A stretch of 64,000 nucleotides of DNA, taken from NCBI GenBank assembly GCA_001311565.1, contig BBBM01000002.1, positions 1 through 64,000 of the forward strand, in the 5' to 3' direction. Under the pieces are notes generated by a model. That model worked only from the letters and a program-made list of their open reading frames with translations. It had not been told where the DNA came from and did no database searches. Position numbers and translations under genes: made by a program. Below are positions 53,448-64,000 of this stretch, in pieces; position 1 is the stretch's first letter, and every line of letters begins with the position of its first letter. Source of the stretch: Desulfothermus okinawensis JCM 13304 (GTDB lineage: Bacteria; Desulfobacterota; Desulfovibrionia; Desulfovibrionales; Desulfothermaceae).

Positions 53448-54301
53448 TTATTTAGTTTTTCCAAATAAGAAGTTTTTTTCTTCTGGATTTACCTTAACCA
53501 TCTCTTGTATGGACTCAGCGTCAATATCCACAATACCAGCAGATACTATCCTATCTTTTCCTCTATTTTTGGCCTCATACAAGGCATTATCAGCTTGTTT
53601 TAAAATAAACTCTGGATTAATCTTTTTTTCTACCTTTATAACAACAAAGTCCAATGGAACAAGTTACCCTAAAACTCCCATTTTTTTTGTTCTTCAAATC
53701 TAATGTTTCTAATTGAACTTCTAATTCTCTCAGCAGTTATCTCCCCTTGTACTAAAGAGGTAGAGGGTAGGACAATGACAAATTCTTCCCCTCCATATCT
53801 TCCAATATGGTCTGTTTTTCGACATTGCTCTTTTAATTTGTTTGCCACTTCAATTAAAACCCTGTCACCAACATCATGTCCCATTGTATCGTTTATTTTT
53901 TTTGAAATCGTCTAAGTCTATGAAAAGTATACATAAAGGCTGTCTGGTCCTGTAACACCTTTCTGTTTCCACCATTATAATGTTATTTAATTGTTTTCTA
54001 TTAAGTAACCCTGTTAAAGGGTCTTTATTTGCAAGGTCTTTTAACTTTTCAAGGTTTTCAAATAAGGTAATTATGGTTGGAGTGGTGTCCCCATTTATTG
54101 TTAATATATTCCAATCGTATAGCATGGTCTTTTGAAGTAGTCGTTTTATTTCTTCTCTTGATGTACCACAGGTGGGGCGAAATACTAAAACTCCTTCTTT
54201 GGCGTCGGTATTACACTTTTTTTACAATTCCATCCAACTCTCTCTGGATGATGCGTATTTCATTTTCTATTTTTTTTAAATTATTGTCTTTTTTTGTCCA
54301 T
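53448..54301 (-). CDS. Diguanylate cyclase (GGDEF domain)
   Basis: The C-terminal GGDEF domain has [38 protein letters not shown] and the active site [14 protein letters not shown]. An inhibitory-site RxxD (RKTD) lies five residues before GGEEF, so product feedback is expected. The N-terminal 100 residues ([20 protein letters not shown]) are an unassigned sensory region. It makes c-di-GMP, the ligand of the riboswitch stack at 42.5-42.9 kb. Breaks near 54222, 54285, 53895 and 53687. Its start lies inside the 3' end of prfB. Confidence 0.85.
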
Positions 54302-55412
54302 GGATATGAAGTAAATAACTCCTTATAAATTTGTCCAGATCTCCATCCAAGACCCTGTCCACATTTCCATCTTCCACATTGGTTCGATGATCTTTAACTA
54401 GTCTATAGGGCTGTAGGGTGTATGTTCTTATTTGGGATCCCCAGGCAATGGCACTTTTTTTGTGAATACTGTTTTTGCCTTTCTTCTTCAATTTTTTTTT
54501 AGTTCCCTTTCATATAACCTTGCTTGTAATATCTTGAGGGCTATTTCCTTATTCCTGAATTGGGATTTTTCGTTCTGGCACTGAACAACAATTCCAGTGG
54601 GTATGTGGGTAATTCTTACGGCTGAACTGGTCTTATTAACCGATTGACCCCCAGGACCTCCAGCCCTAAATACATCTATCCTCAAGTCCTCTTCATTTAT
54701 GTCTATCTTTATTTCCTTATCTGCTTCAGGATAGACATCCACAGATGCAAATGAAGTATGTCTCCTCCCAGATGCATCAAAGGGAGATATCCTAATCAAC
54801 CTATGTATTCCCTTTTCTCCTTTTAACAGACCGTATGCATAGGGCCCTTCAATGGATATGGTTACGCTCTTTATACCTGCTTCATCTCCAGGAAGTATAT
54901 CCAACTCTTTAACTTTATAACCCTTATCTTCAGCCCACCTTTTGTACATCCTGAGTAACATCTCTGCCCAGTCCTGTGCTTCAGTGCCACCTGCACCTGG
55001 GTGTATCTCTAAGATGGCGTTGTTTTTGTCGTGTTCAGATGAAAGAAGCGTCTTTAATTCAAAGCTGTCTAATACCTTCTTAAAGTGTCTTATTTGTTCC
55101 TCTGCTACCTGTAAGATTTCGCTACTTTGATCTTCTTCTGCTAGCTCCAACCACTCTTCCATATTAGATTTCGCATCTTCCAGTTCTTCTATACCACTTA
55201 GTTCGTTTTCCAGTTGGGATTTTTTTTGCATAAGAGGCTTAGCTTCCTCTGGATTAGACCAAAATTCTGGTTTTGATAATTTTTTGTCTATTTCTTCTAA
55301 TTCTAATTTTATAGGTCCTATGTCAAAGACGCCCCCTTAATTGGGAATATTTTTCGAGCACTAAATCCTTTTGCCTCTTTAGCTCAGGTAGTTGTATTAT
55401 CTTTTCCACCAT
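54276..55412 (-). CDS. prfB: Peptide chain release factor 2
   Basis: RF2 with [20 protein letters not shown], the GGQ tripeptide in [20 protein letters not shown], and the C-terminal [15 protein letters not shown]. It releases peptides at UGA and UAA. After the first 30 or so codons the frame must shift +1 at an in-frame UGA (see separate entry), as in most bacteria. Other breaks, near 55220, 54492 and 54455, fall in A/T runs and are probably errors. Ends about 26 bases inside the diguanylate cyclase gene. Confidence 0.93.
55323..55337 (-). promoter_or_regulatory. prfB programmed +1 frameshift site
   Basis: The message reads AGGGGG (55332-55337), three bases, then CTT TGA C (TGA at 55323-55325). 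This is the classic RF2 autoregulatory site with internal Shine-Dalgarno and slippery CUU-UGA-C. The protein continues in the +1 frame as [13 protein letters not shown]. Confidence 0.95.
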
Positions 55413-55420
55413 ATTTTGAC

Positions 55421-56904
55421 CTATAATGTTTTATGATTAGTATGAAGATACACAAAAAAAAAGGTTACCAGTTTAATAACATTGTGATGTTTTACATAAA
55501 ATGTGTTGTCCTTAATTAAAGCTACATTGGCTGTTAAAAAAACCCTTTTTGTTTAAGGGAAGTTTTTTTTACAACCTTACCCTTGGGCGTTATTATTGCT
55601 GAAATACCAGTGTTGGTTGCCCTTAATATAAATCTATTGGTTTCAATGGCCTTTACAATTGCCTGATTCAGATGTTGATAAGGCCCAGATGAATTTCCAA
55701 ACCAGGCGTCATTGCTTATATTTACAATAAGTTTCGCATTGTTTCTTACGAGCTGGGCCACAAGGTCGGGAAAGATCATTTCATAGCAGATTAGGGTTCC
55801 AATTGCAAGATCTCCAATTTTAAGGGGAGTTAGGCTCTTTCCCCTACTAAAATTACCAGGGCCTTCCACAATTTTACTAATGAATGACAGAATACTTCCA
55901 AAAGGTATATATTCACCAAATGGGACTAGGTGAACCTTATCATAATAATCTATTATCTTCCCTTTGTATATTAAATATGCTCTGTTATACCAGTTTACCT
56001 TTTCTTTTTTTTATTTTATAACCAGGTGCGCCAGTTATTAATATAATTTTTTTTGCGTCTAGTATAATTTAGTAAACTATAAGTGAGAATATTTCTTTCT
56101 TGAATATAAAATGGCATCGCCGTCTCTGGCCATACTACTAAGGTATTTTCTCCACTATATTTATCCAAAGCCTTATTGGTTAATATCATATATTTCTTTA
56201 AGGTATCTTCCTGGTATTTTTTATCCCATTTAACATATTGGTCTATATTTCCCTGAACTATTACTGCTCTTATATTTTTTTACAGAATTTATTTTTGCAT
56301 TATACAAATAAGTACCTGATATATAAACGAGTAAAATAAGTAAAATAGTAAACATTATAGGAATGATTCTCCTTTTCTTACCTTCATATATCCATACAGC
56401 TATAATAACAATTATTCCAGAAAATAGAGTTTCACCTATAATTTTGACAGGTTGTACAAATTTTATATAGGATGAAAGTGCCTGGGTTATATTTAACCAT
56501 GGAAATCCAGTTAAAAAAATATGTCCTTATATATTCAAGTGACGACCAACTAAGACCAGCAATCAATCCCTTTACTGTCCAATGAATATTTCTATTGTAA
56601 AACAAAATAGAGGTAAATATACTAGGATAAATTCCCAGATAAATTCCAAGTAAAATGGGACATGCAATTGCTACTATTAAGGGTACATTGGTGTAATTAG
56701 CCACTGGATATGCTATCCAATAAAGACATGAAGAATAGATTATGGACCAGTTATCCAAGAAATTTTTATAATGTCTTTTAAATTGCCATGTACTTCGCTT
56801 ATATGGATAAAGATTAATGGGTAGAAAATTATTAAGAAACCCAGTTGCAAAAAGGGATTTGCAAATGCCAGATAGGTAAATATTATGCATAGTAGGTAAA
56901 ACAT
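55421..56904 (-). CDS. lnt: Apolipoprotein N-acyltransferase
   Basis: The N-terminus has about six membrane helices (LAFANPFLQLGFLIIFYPLI, VPLIVAIACPILLGIYLGIY, GLSWSSLEYIRTYFFTGFPW), then a nitrilase domain with LVVWPETAMPFYI (catalytic Glu), KVHLVPFGEYIPFG (Lys) and IGTLICYEMIFPDLV (Cys). It adds the third acyl chain to lipoproteins in the inner membrane. Breaks near 56515, 56278, 56052, 56010 and 55545; the last makes the C-terminus uncertain (55421 or nearer 55534). About 490 residues, normal. Confidence 0.87.
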
Positions 56905-56916
56905 GGGATTTTGAGT

Positions 56917-57783
<867 letters not shown>

Positions 57784-57815
57784 AGATATTTCCCTCCTGT
57801 TATTTTATTCCCTTT

Positions 57816-58809
57816 CTAATTAATGCTAAATTTTTTTAAAAATACCCATCTGGCTATAATCTCTTGACCCTCATCTTCTTTGACTTCTTTCCATTTAATT
57901 GTGTTGTTGTTTTCAGGGTCAATAAAACCCTGCTTTATAAATTGTAGACCTATTTCAAGGTCTTTAGTAATGTAATCTTCGTTATAATTTCTCACCTGAC
58001 ATAAAAGTAATATATCTTTTTGTTTCTTTTCAAGGAAAAGAGATAAAAAAAATTAAAATCATGGGAGGGTTATCAATATCAAAACCAACTTCCTTTTTGA
58101 ATTTGCGTTTAAGCTTGAGCCTAATCCCTCCAGCTGAGATGTTCACAACTGAAATTGGATATGGGCCTTCTGGTTCCTTTTCACTTGATTTTTTTAAATT
58201 CAAAAACAGGGTCTGGCAACTCATATATATTGTCAATTGGATTGGAATGGTACAAAAAAATAAATTACTATCTTTTCAAAATCTTTGTTTTGGGCATCAA
58301 TCCTAAAATGTTTTCTTTTTTTGTTTTAGTTCTAATATCCCTGGAATTTTGATAACAATAAAGTGAAAAGTCTTCTTTGAAAAAAAATATTCCACCACAG
58401 ACTCAAAATAATAATAAACCCTAATCCCTGGTTTGTCACCTGATAGACTAAAGTAAACATAAACTGGCCTTTTGTTCCATTGATCTGTTGGGACAATGTT
58501 TGATGGAAGTTCTAGAACAATAGATTTTCCTTTTAATTCCACCAGGCTACAGTTTGAGGAAAATTTATGTTTCTTTGAAAAACTAACTTCAAATTTAGAT
58601 CGTTCGTTTAAGGCCTGTTCTAATATCTTCTTAATTTCAGATGGTTTTTTAATTGTAAATGGATTTTTTCGCTCCTCTTCTTTTTTTTTCTGATATCTCT
58701 TTTGTAGTAAATAGAATAAAATGCACAATAAAATAATTAATAGAATGGATTCCAGAATAAGGACAGTTGTATCAGATATCTCCCATTTTTTTATTGATAA
58801 AACTTTCAC
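57816..58809 (-). CDS. PilZ-domain c-di-GMP receptor, membrane anchored
   Basis: A single N-terminal membrane helix (ILLIILLCILFYLLQKRYQ), a charged coil, then a YcgR-like N-domain (SNCSLVELKGKSIVLELPSN) and a PilZ domain with RKHFRID and NISAGGIRLKL, which hold the Arg and (D/N)xSxxG motifs for c-di-GMP. A C-terminal helix-rich tail ends ARWVFLKKFSIN. About 330 residues; breaks near 58380, 58310, 58252, 58190, 58046 and 57834. A probable effector of the c-di-GMP circuit in this window. Confidence 0.78.
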
Positions 58810-58877
58810 TTACCCTGGCTAAATAACTTTTGGCAAGGATACTTAATATCATGGAAATTATAGCCTTTTTTTAAACA

Positions 58878-60096
58878 CTATAGCAAAAGCCTTGCCATAA
58901 CCTTGGCATCTTTTAGGGTATTTTTTAGAGATGATCGTTCATTAGGTTGGTGTGCAGTACCGAAGATGGTAGCCCAAACTGCTGCAGGTATGTTGTTTTT
59001 CCTTGGATAAACAGCCACAGTACCGCCACCTACACCCATGAATGTTGGTTTTTTGCCATATTCATCAAAGACTGCCTGGGCTAATTTTTTTACAAATTCA
59101 TTGTCTTTATCAGTGGCTGGGGAACTCAATCCATGGATGATTTCAAAATTTATTTTAACTCCATATTTTCTCTCTGTTTCAGTACCAATTTTTTTTATGG
59201 CATCCATAACTTCATCGAGGTCGTAGCATGGAAGGACTCTACAGTCTAAATAGAAGACATCTTTTCCTGGTATAGTATTTATATTGGGAACATTGGTTTC
59301 TTTTTTTTGTTGGTTCAAAGGTCGATATGGGAGGTGAAAACAGGGGATCTTCCCTATTAAATATTTCATAAAGTTTCCTCAATCTAATAATTAGATCGGC
59401 TGTTGCAACAAGGGTGTTTATTCCTTCATTTGGGGTGGACCCGTGACACTGTTTCCCTATAATCTCTACCTTGAGCCACAAAATTCCCTTTTCAGCTATC
59501 TCTATTAGATCTGAATCTTGAGATCCAAAGTCTGGTATTAAAAAAACAGTCTTTCTGATTAAATAACTCTCTGTGGTGTTTAAATAAAAATTCCAGACCA
59601 TATTTGTTCCCAGTTTCTTCATCAGCTACAAATAGCAGTCCCAGATTTATATTTGGTCTGGTGGACGTGTTAATGAACGCCTCAAGGGCTAAAATTGACG
59701 ATACTATTCCCTGGTGATTGTCTTCCACCCCTCTGCCATAGATAATGTCATCTTCTTGACGCAATGTATATGGGTCACTTTCCCACAATGATAGATCCCC
59801 TGGAGGGACAACGTCTAAGTGAGAGGCTATCCATAGTGTCTGATGGCTATTTTTACCAGGAAGAATCGCAGCAATATTTGGCCGTATTTTAGATGGTACC
59901 CTTGTATCTTCAGCTGGAAATTCCTTTATGATAAGAGAGGGATATTTTTTTTAAATAAGAAATCAAATATTTGGCCTTTTCTATCTCCCCCAGGCCACCA
60001 TTTTCTGGTCCCAGTGCTGGCAATGACACCAGATTTTTTTTGTAATTCAACTACCTTTTGTTTTTGATTGTCCAAGTAGCTTAAAATATTATCCAT
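58878..60096 (-). CDS. M20-family metallopeptidase
   Basis: Landmarks: TLWIASHLDVVPPGD (first metal His and Asp), YGRGVEDNHQGIVSSILALE (bridging Asp), LLFVADEETGNKYGL (catalytic Glu-Glu), CHGSTPNEGINTLVA in the dimerisation domain and FGTAHQPNERSSLKN for the last His. Belongs to the ArgE/DapE/CPG2 group; the substrate is a peptide or N-acyl amino acid. About 405 residues. Breaks near 60035, 59952, 59540 and 59305. The start MDNILSYLDNQKQK has no strong ribosome site. Confidence 0.87.
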
Positions 60097-60118
60097 ATCT
60101 TCCTTTTTTTTCAATAAA

Positions 60119-60150
60119 ATAAAAAAAGGCCCCAAAATTTGGGACCTTAT
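60119..60150 (-). terminator. Terminator of the small Cys protein gene
   Basis: Read on the minus strand, GGTCCCAAATTTTGGGGCC forms a hairpin followed directly by seven T. It lies just after the 60158 stop. Confidence 0.75.
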
Positions 60151-60157
60151 CTTGTGT

Positions 60158-60443
60158 TTACCTTCCCCTTGCCGCGCGTTTGGAAGCCTTTAAGGGGTTT
60201 AATTTTACCTTACCAGCCTTATCGATTTCCGCCTTTACATGGGTTGCAAAGTTGCACGCACCGTTTCTCCACTTTGCCTGGGGTCTAGGATAACTTGCAC
60301 AATATTTTTCCCCCTCAAACTCAACAACCCTTTCACATCCCTCACAGTTTTCAACAATTGGCTCTAAAATAACGCCTTTAAATTTTAATCCTTGTTCTGT
60401 TTTTTTGCGCACCTTGCAAGTAGTTCACTCTTTTTTTTGCCAT
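60158..60443 (-). CDS. Small conserved Cys protein (PxxKWRxGxCxFATH type)
   Basis: About 94 residues: MAKKKSELLARC at the N-terminus, CEGCERVVEFEGEKYCASYP in the middle and AKWRNGACNFATHVKAEID, then a basic tail KASKRAARGR. The cysteines and PRPQAKWRNGACNFATH motif are seen in short proteins of sulfate reducers; function unknown, metal binding plausible. One break each near 60435 and 60400. GGAGG site precedes the ATG. Own terminator. Confidence 0.65.
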
Positions 60444-60632
60444 TGATATAAAAACCTCCTCAATTCATTGCGTAAGATTGAATATATGCTCTTACAATTT
60501 AGAGAAAATTTAGTCAAGTAAATGAATGGATGATTTTATTATGGTGGAGTAAAATTAATGTCTTAAATTTTTTTTCTGTTACCATCTCAATATATTGGGC
60601 AATATTTCTGACCTATAGTTTTGCTTTTCCCC

Positions 60633-60690
60633 TTGACAAAAAGTTCTATCTCTTTAATATTTCTTGAATATAGAACTGACCAGTCAGTCC
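60633..60690 (+). promoter_or_regulatory. Promoter and TetR-type operator before the efflux operon
   Basis: TTGACA (60633-60638) and TAATAT (60655-60660) are 16 bases apart. An inverted repeat ACTGAC-CA-GTCAGT (60675-60688) lies over the presumed transcription start and before the TetR gene, the usual layout for an autoregulated repressor. Confidence 0.65.
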
Positions 60691-60702
60691 GGTTATTAGG
60701 TT

Positions 60703-61277
60703 ATGGGTATGGATACAAGGACAAAGATATTGAAAGCTGCAAGGCTTGAATTTGCCAAAAATGGCTTCCACACCACTTTGGTCTCTGATATTGCAAAGAG
60801 GGCAGGGGTAGGCAAAGGGACGATTTATAGATATTTCCCAAGTAAAGAAGATCTTTTTGGTTCCATAATCCAGCAAAAGATGATGGATTTTGAGACAAAT
60901 ATAAAAAAAATAATATCTGGGTATGAAAATGAAGCAGAGATATTAAGGCGAATTGGGAAATTACATTTTGAGGAATACAGAAGGTCCAAAGACGTTATTG
61001 CAATTTTGGTTATGGAAGGTCTAAACAAGATAGAAGGAATTAATCAGGAATTTAAAAATAGTATTCTATCTATTCAAAACCTGGTTTCTGGAGTAGTAGC
61101 AAGAGGTATAGAGAGGTCTATTTTTAGAGAAATTGATCCAGAAAAAAACAGCTGTACTTTTTTTTAAGCTTGATCTGGACTATTTTGAAACACGGTATTT
61201 TTATGGAGGAAAAGGATTTGGAAAGAAAATATTGTGACGTAATTTTTGATTTATTTTTTCATGGAATTTTAAAATAG
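60703..61277 (+). CDS. TetR/AcrR-family repressor of the efflux operon
   Basis: Helix-turn-helix domain LVSDIAKRAGVGKGTIYRYF with SKEDLFGSIIQQ after it, then a C-terminal ligand domain (LVMEGLNKIEGINQEFKNSI). About 190 residues; the end (FHGILK) is reached after breaks at A6 and T7 runs near 61143 and 61160. The first gene of a TetR-tolC-emrA-emrB unit 26 bases before tolC. Likely represses its own operon through the nearby ACTGAC palindrome and is released by a toxic or lipid ligand. Confidence 0.85.
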
Positions 61278-61303
61278 TGTTGAGATAAAAGGAGGATCCT
61301 ATG

Positions 61304-62629
61304 AGAAGAATAATTTTTTTTTATGTTCGTATCTGTAAGTTCTTTTTTTTTGCCTGGTTTTACCAGCCAAGTCTTCTGAAATCCTTACACTGGATAAGGC
61401 TGTTCAATTAGCAATAAAAAAATAATCCACAAATAAAAGAGTCATTATTTAATGAAAGAGCTGCAGTTGAAGAAAAGAAAAGTGCATTTTCAGATATGTT
61501 GCCTAAACTTTCAGCAGAATACAATTACGTTCATTTAAGAGATGATCCCTTTGTATATTTTAAACTAGGGCCAATAGAGCAGAAATTTATTACAGGGTAT
61601 ACAAACACATATTCATGGAATGTAAGGGTGATTCAACCACTATTTACTGGATTTGCACTCTTGTCAAAATATGAAATATCTTCTTTGGGTCTTGATAGGG
61701 AAAAATTATCTCTTGAACTTGCAAAATTGAATGTAGCTTTTGAGGTAAAACAAGCCTACTTCAATGTGCTCTTGGCAAAAAGACAAGTAGAGGTGATGGA
61801 AGAGGAAGTAAAACAATTAAAGAGCCATTTACATGATGCCAGAAATTTCTATTCTCAAGGGATAATTCCCAAAAATGATCTGCTGAAATCTGAAGTGGCA
61901 TATTCTTTGGCAAAACAAAAACTTGTTAGAGCTAAGAGTGACTATTCAGTTGCCAGGTCAAATTTAAATAGAATTTTAAATAAAAATATACTGGATTTAT
62001 CATATGAAATTGAGGACGTAGAGAGAGTGCCATTTTTTTTGTACAAGGATAGATGAACTAATAAAGAATGCCATAAAAAAAACAGACCAGAGATAAGTGT
62101 TATGGACAGGGCAATTAAACAGGCTAAATGGGGGATTAAACTTGCCAGGAGCAGATTTTTCCCAACCATTTCCCTTTTTGGAGAGTATCAGAGGCAGGGT
62201 GAAGATTTAGCTGCAACAGAAAATAAATTTACAAACGAGAAAAATTTAGTCCTTGGGGTGAATGCAAAATGGGAATTTTTTTGAATCTGGAAAAAAAGAT
62301 TTTTGATGTCAGACGTGCAAAATTCAGACTAAAATCTTTAGAACAAAGAAAGAAGGGATTAGAAGACCAGATAGCTGTTCAGGTAAAAAAAGGCGTATGA
62401 GGACCTCATGGTGGCAAAGGTAAACGTGGAAACTGCAAAGAAATCTCTTGTACAGGCAAAGGAGAATTTCAGGGTCACAACTGAAGGATACAAGGTCCAG
62501 GTAAACACTTCTACGGATGTATTAGATGCCAGAACTTATCTTACCCAATCAGAGATGAATTACTACGGGGCACTTTATGGGTATCATATAGCACTTGCAG
62601 CATTAAAAAGGGCTGTTGGGGAGTACTAG
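61304..62629 (+). CDS. tolC: TolC-family outer-membrane efflux protein
   Basis: Signal peptide, then two OEP repeats: ILTLDKAVQLAIKKNPQIKE and LPKLSAEYNYVH in the first, FFPTISLFGEYQRQGED and VQVNTSTDVLDARTYLTQSE in the second. Coiled-coil regions (VEVMEEEVKQLKSHLHDARN) build the periplasmic tunnel. About 440 residues. ATG with AAAGGAGG. Breaks near 61320, 61345, 61425, 62038, 62085, 62283 and 62393. Partner of the emrA and emrB products that follow. Confidence 0.88.
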
Positions 62630-62697
62630 TATTTTACATGGTTTTTCATGAAATAGTTACTTGCTAAGATAATGGAGGACTTCTTTTATGGAGAATA

Positions 62698-63907
62698 GAA
62701 ACAATGATAGGGCAAAAAAAGGGAACAAAGATTATTATCCTGTTTGTGATTGTTTTTGGTATTATATTTTTTTTTCTATTGGTTTTTTTATCTAAAGAAT
62801 TTTGTGAGTACAGATGATGCTTATGTATATGCAGATAGCAGTTATGTAAGCAGTAGAATACCAGGTACAATAGAGAAGGTATATGTAAAAAAATGACGAT
62901 TATGTAAAACAAGGGGATTTACTGGTTCTACTTGATTCATCAATATACAAATTAAAGGTTGAGCAGCTAAAAAAAATAAACTAGAATCCATTAACTTTAA
63001 AATAAAAAGTACAGAGATCGATGTGGATATATTAAGACACAACCTTAAAAAAAATATAAACAAATCCCAAAATGATTTAAATCTGGCACTTGATGAAAAA
63101 AAGCAGGGTAAATTCAGAGATAAAATCTCTTATCGCACAGAAAAACAGCTTAAAACAGGATTTACATCTATCAGAACTGCAATATAAGAGATATAAAAAT
63201 TTATATAAAAATCATACTATATCCAAGGAAAAGTTCGATCAAGTTGAGACCATGTACAATAAACTGATTTATCAAATTAAGTCTATAACTCATAAGATAA
63301 ATTCTTTACAGGCAATATATAAGGAACTTGATGAAAAGATAAAGAATGCCCATATAGGAATATCTATTGCCAAAAAGAATGAATCAAAGATTTTGTCGGC
63401 CATAGAATCTTTAAATTCCCTTAAAAAAAGAGAGGGATTATTTAAGGGCAGCTTTAAATGAAGCCAGATTACAACTTAGCTATTGTAAAATTAAAGCTCC
63501 AATATCTGGTTATGTGGCTGGTTCAAAACTGCAGAGAGGAAATAGGGTGTTGCCAGGTCAGGTACTCATGGTGATTGTACCCTTAGATAAGGTATATGTT
63601 GAGGCGAATTTCAAGGAGACACAACTTGCAAACGTACGTATTGGTCAAAGGGCAGAGATTGAAGCTGATATGTATCCAGATGTAGTTTTTCGTGGTCATG
63701 TTGTGGGAATTCGGGCAGGAACAGGCCAGGTGTTTTCCCTCCTTCCACCGGAAAATGCGTCTGGAAACTGGATTAAAGTGGTCCAAAGGATTCCAGTAAA
63801 AATTGAATTAGATGACTATGACTATAAAAAAAATGCCCTTAAGACTGGGTTCCTCACTGGTGGTAAAGGTGGATATTAGAGATAAGTCTGGAAAGACCCT
63901 TAAATAA
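62698..63907 (+). CDS. emrA: HlyD/EmrA-family membrane fusion protein
   Basis: One N-terminal membrane helix (about residues 12-35), then STDDAYVYADSSYVSSRIPG and DDYVKQGDLLVLLDSS (first lipoyl half), a long coiled coil (SLKQDLHLSELQYKRYKNLY), IKAPISGYVAGSKLQRGNRV (second half), then the barrel PLDKVYVEANFKETQLANVR and the conserved RAGTGQVFSLLPPENASGNW of EmrA. It bridges EmrB and TolC. About 395 residues. Breaks near 62715, 62772, 62795, 62890, 62975, 63105, 63430 and 63833. Confidence 0.87.
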
Positions 63908-63920
63908 AAGAGGTGTTGTT

Positions 63921-64000
63921 GTGGAAAAAGTACAAGAACACATCACTCCAAATGTGAACAAGTGGATTATCGCACTAACTGTAATCCTGCCTACTTTTAT
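63921..64000 (+). CDS. emrB: EmrB-type MFS efflux transporter, 5' end only
   Basis: The window ends 80 bases into this gene. GTG start 13 bases after the emrA stop, then a short cytoplasmic N-terminus (VQEHITPNVNKWIIALTVIL) entering the first helix, typical of the DHA2 family partner of EmrA. Identification rests mostly on operon position. Confidence 0.65.
   Translation, partial: MEKVQEHITPNVNKWIIALTVILPTF

Overview
The window reads as a low-GC bacterial chromosome from a sulfur-metabolising anaerobe, most likely a Desulfobacterota (former Deltaproteobacteria) member. The evidence is a canonical dsrC, a futalosine-type menaquinone gene (mqnB), molybdopterin genes, a [NiFe] hydrogenase, TrpB2, FlhG-like and PilZ proteins, and GEMM riboswitches. 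There is no sign of a plasmid, prophage, insertion sequence or CRISPR array. Many genes, including ones that should be essential (purM, ispB, engB, efp, ftsK, dapF, prfB, lnt), break into pieces at runs of about 7-9 A or T, and a few at G runs. I treat these as sequence-level indels and annotate each gene at its full reconstructed extent. Boundaries are therefore DNA coordinates, and the reading frame inside a gene often changes.

Layout. 1-550: five tRNAs (Lys, Glu, fMet, Gly, Cys) and a terminator. 563-5704: methyltransferase, YcaO-TPR protein, dsrC, moaE, purM, mobA. 5839-10625: an operon of alkyl-DHAP-synthase-like oxidase, FAD glycerol-3-phosphate dehydrogenase and FGGY kinase, suggesting ether-lipid or glycerol metabolism. 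10919-18517: a cyclic-nucleotide-binding / degenerate NtrC-type AAA+ / polyferredoxin membrane fusion, convergent with a hydrogenase small subunit, large subunit and PAS hybrid kinase set that looks like an H2 sensor. 18683-23675 (minus): ispB, mqnB, cbiA and TRAP-transporter genes. 23902-33317: a lipid beta-oxidation operon resembling the peroxisomal branched-chain pathway (racemase, two acyl-CoA dehydrogenases, a domain-permuted MFE-2, an HMG-CoA-synthase-like/OB/SDR fusion, an SCPx thiolase), with a shared palindrome in front of two transcription units. 33324-42432: engB, lipoprotein, aroQ, efp, ftsK, a TetR regulator, trpB2 and two small-molecule-kinase-like genes.

42530-48620: four c-di-GMP-I (GEMM) riboswitches in tandem precede a secreted DUF6160-type protein. 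On the opposite strand lie an NTF2-repeat protein, a FadL-like barrel, a SPOR-barrel protein and a C39 peptidase, a set resembling the fil putative-pilus genes of Acinetobacter. 48706-60443: DMT transporter, dut, dapF, a probable selenoprotein with an in-frame UGA and a bacterial SECIS-like hairpin, HU, FlhG-like ATPase, diguanylate cyclase, prfB with its programmed frameshift, lnt, corC, a PilZ protein, an M20 peptidase and a small Cys protein. 60633-64000: a TetR-controlled tripartite efflux operon (tolC, emrA, emrB) cut by the window edge.

Several modules connect functionally. A diguanylate cyclase and a PilZ effector share the window with the c-di-GMP riboswitch stack. A FadL-like porin and a TetR regulator could serve the lipid operon. 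The hydrogenase lacks the usual maturation tail and is followed directly by a sensor kinase, as in known H2-sensing systems.
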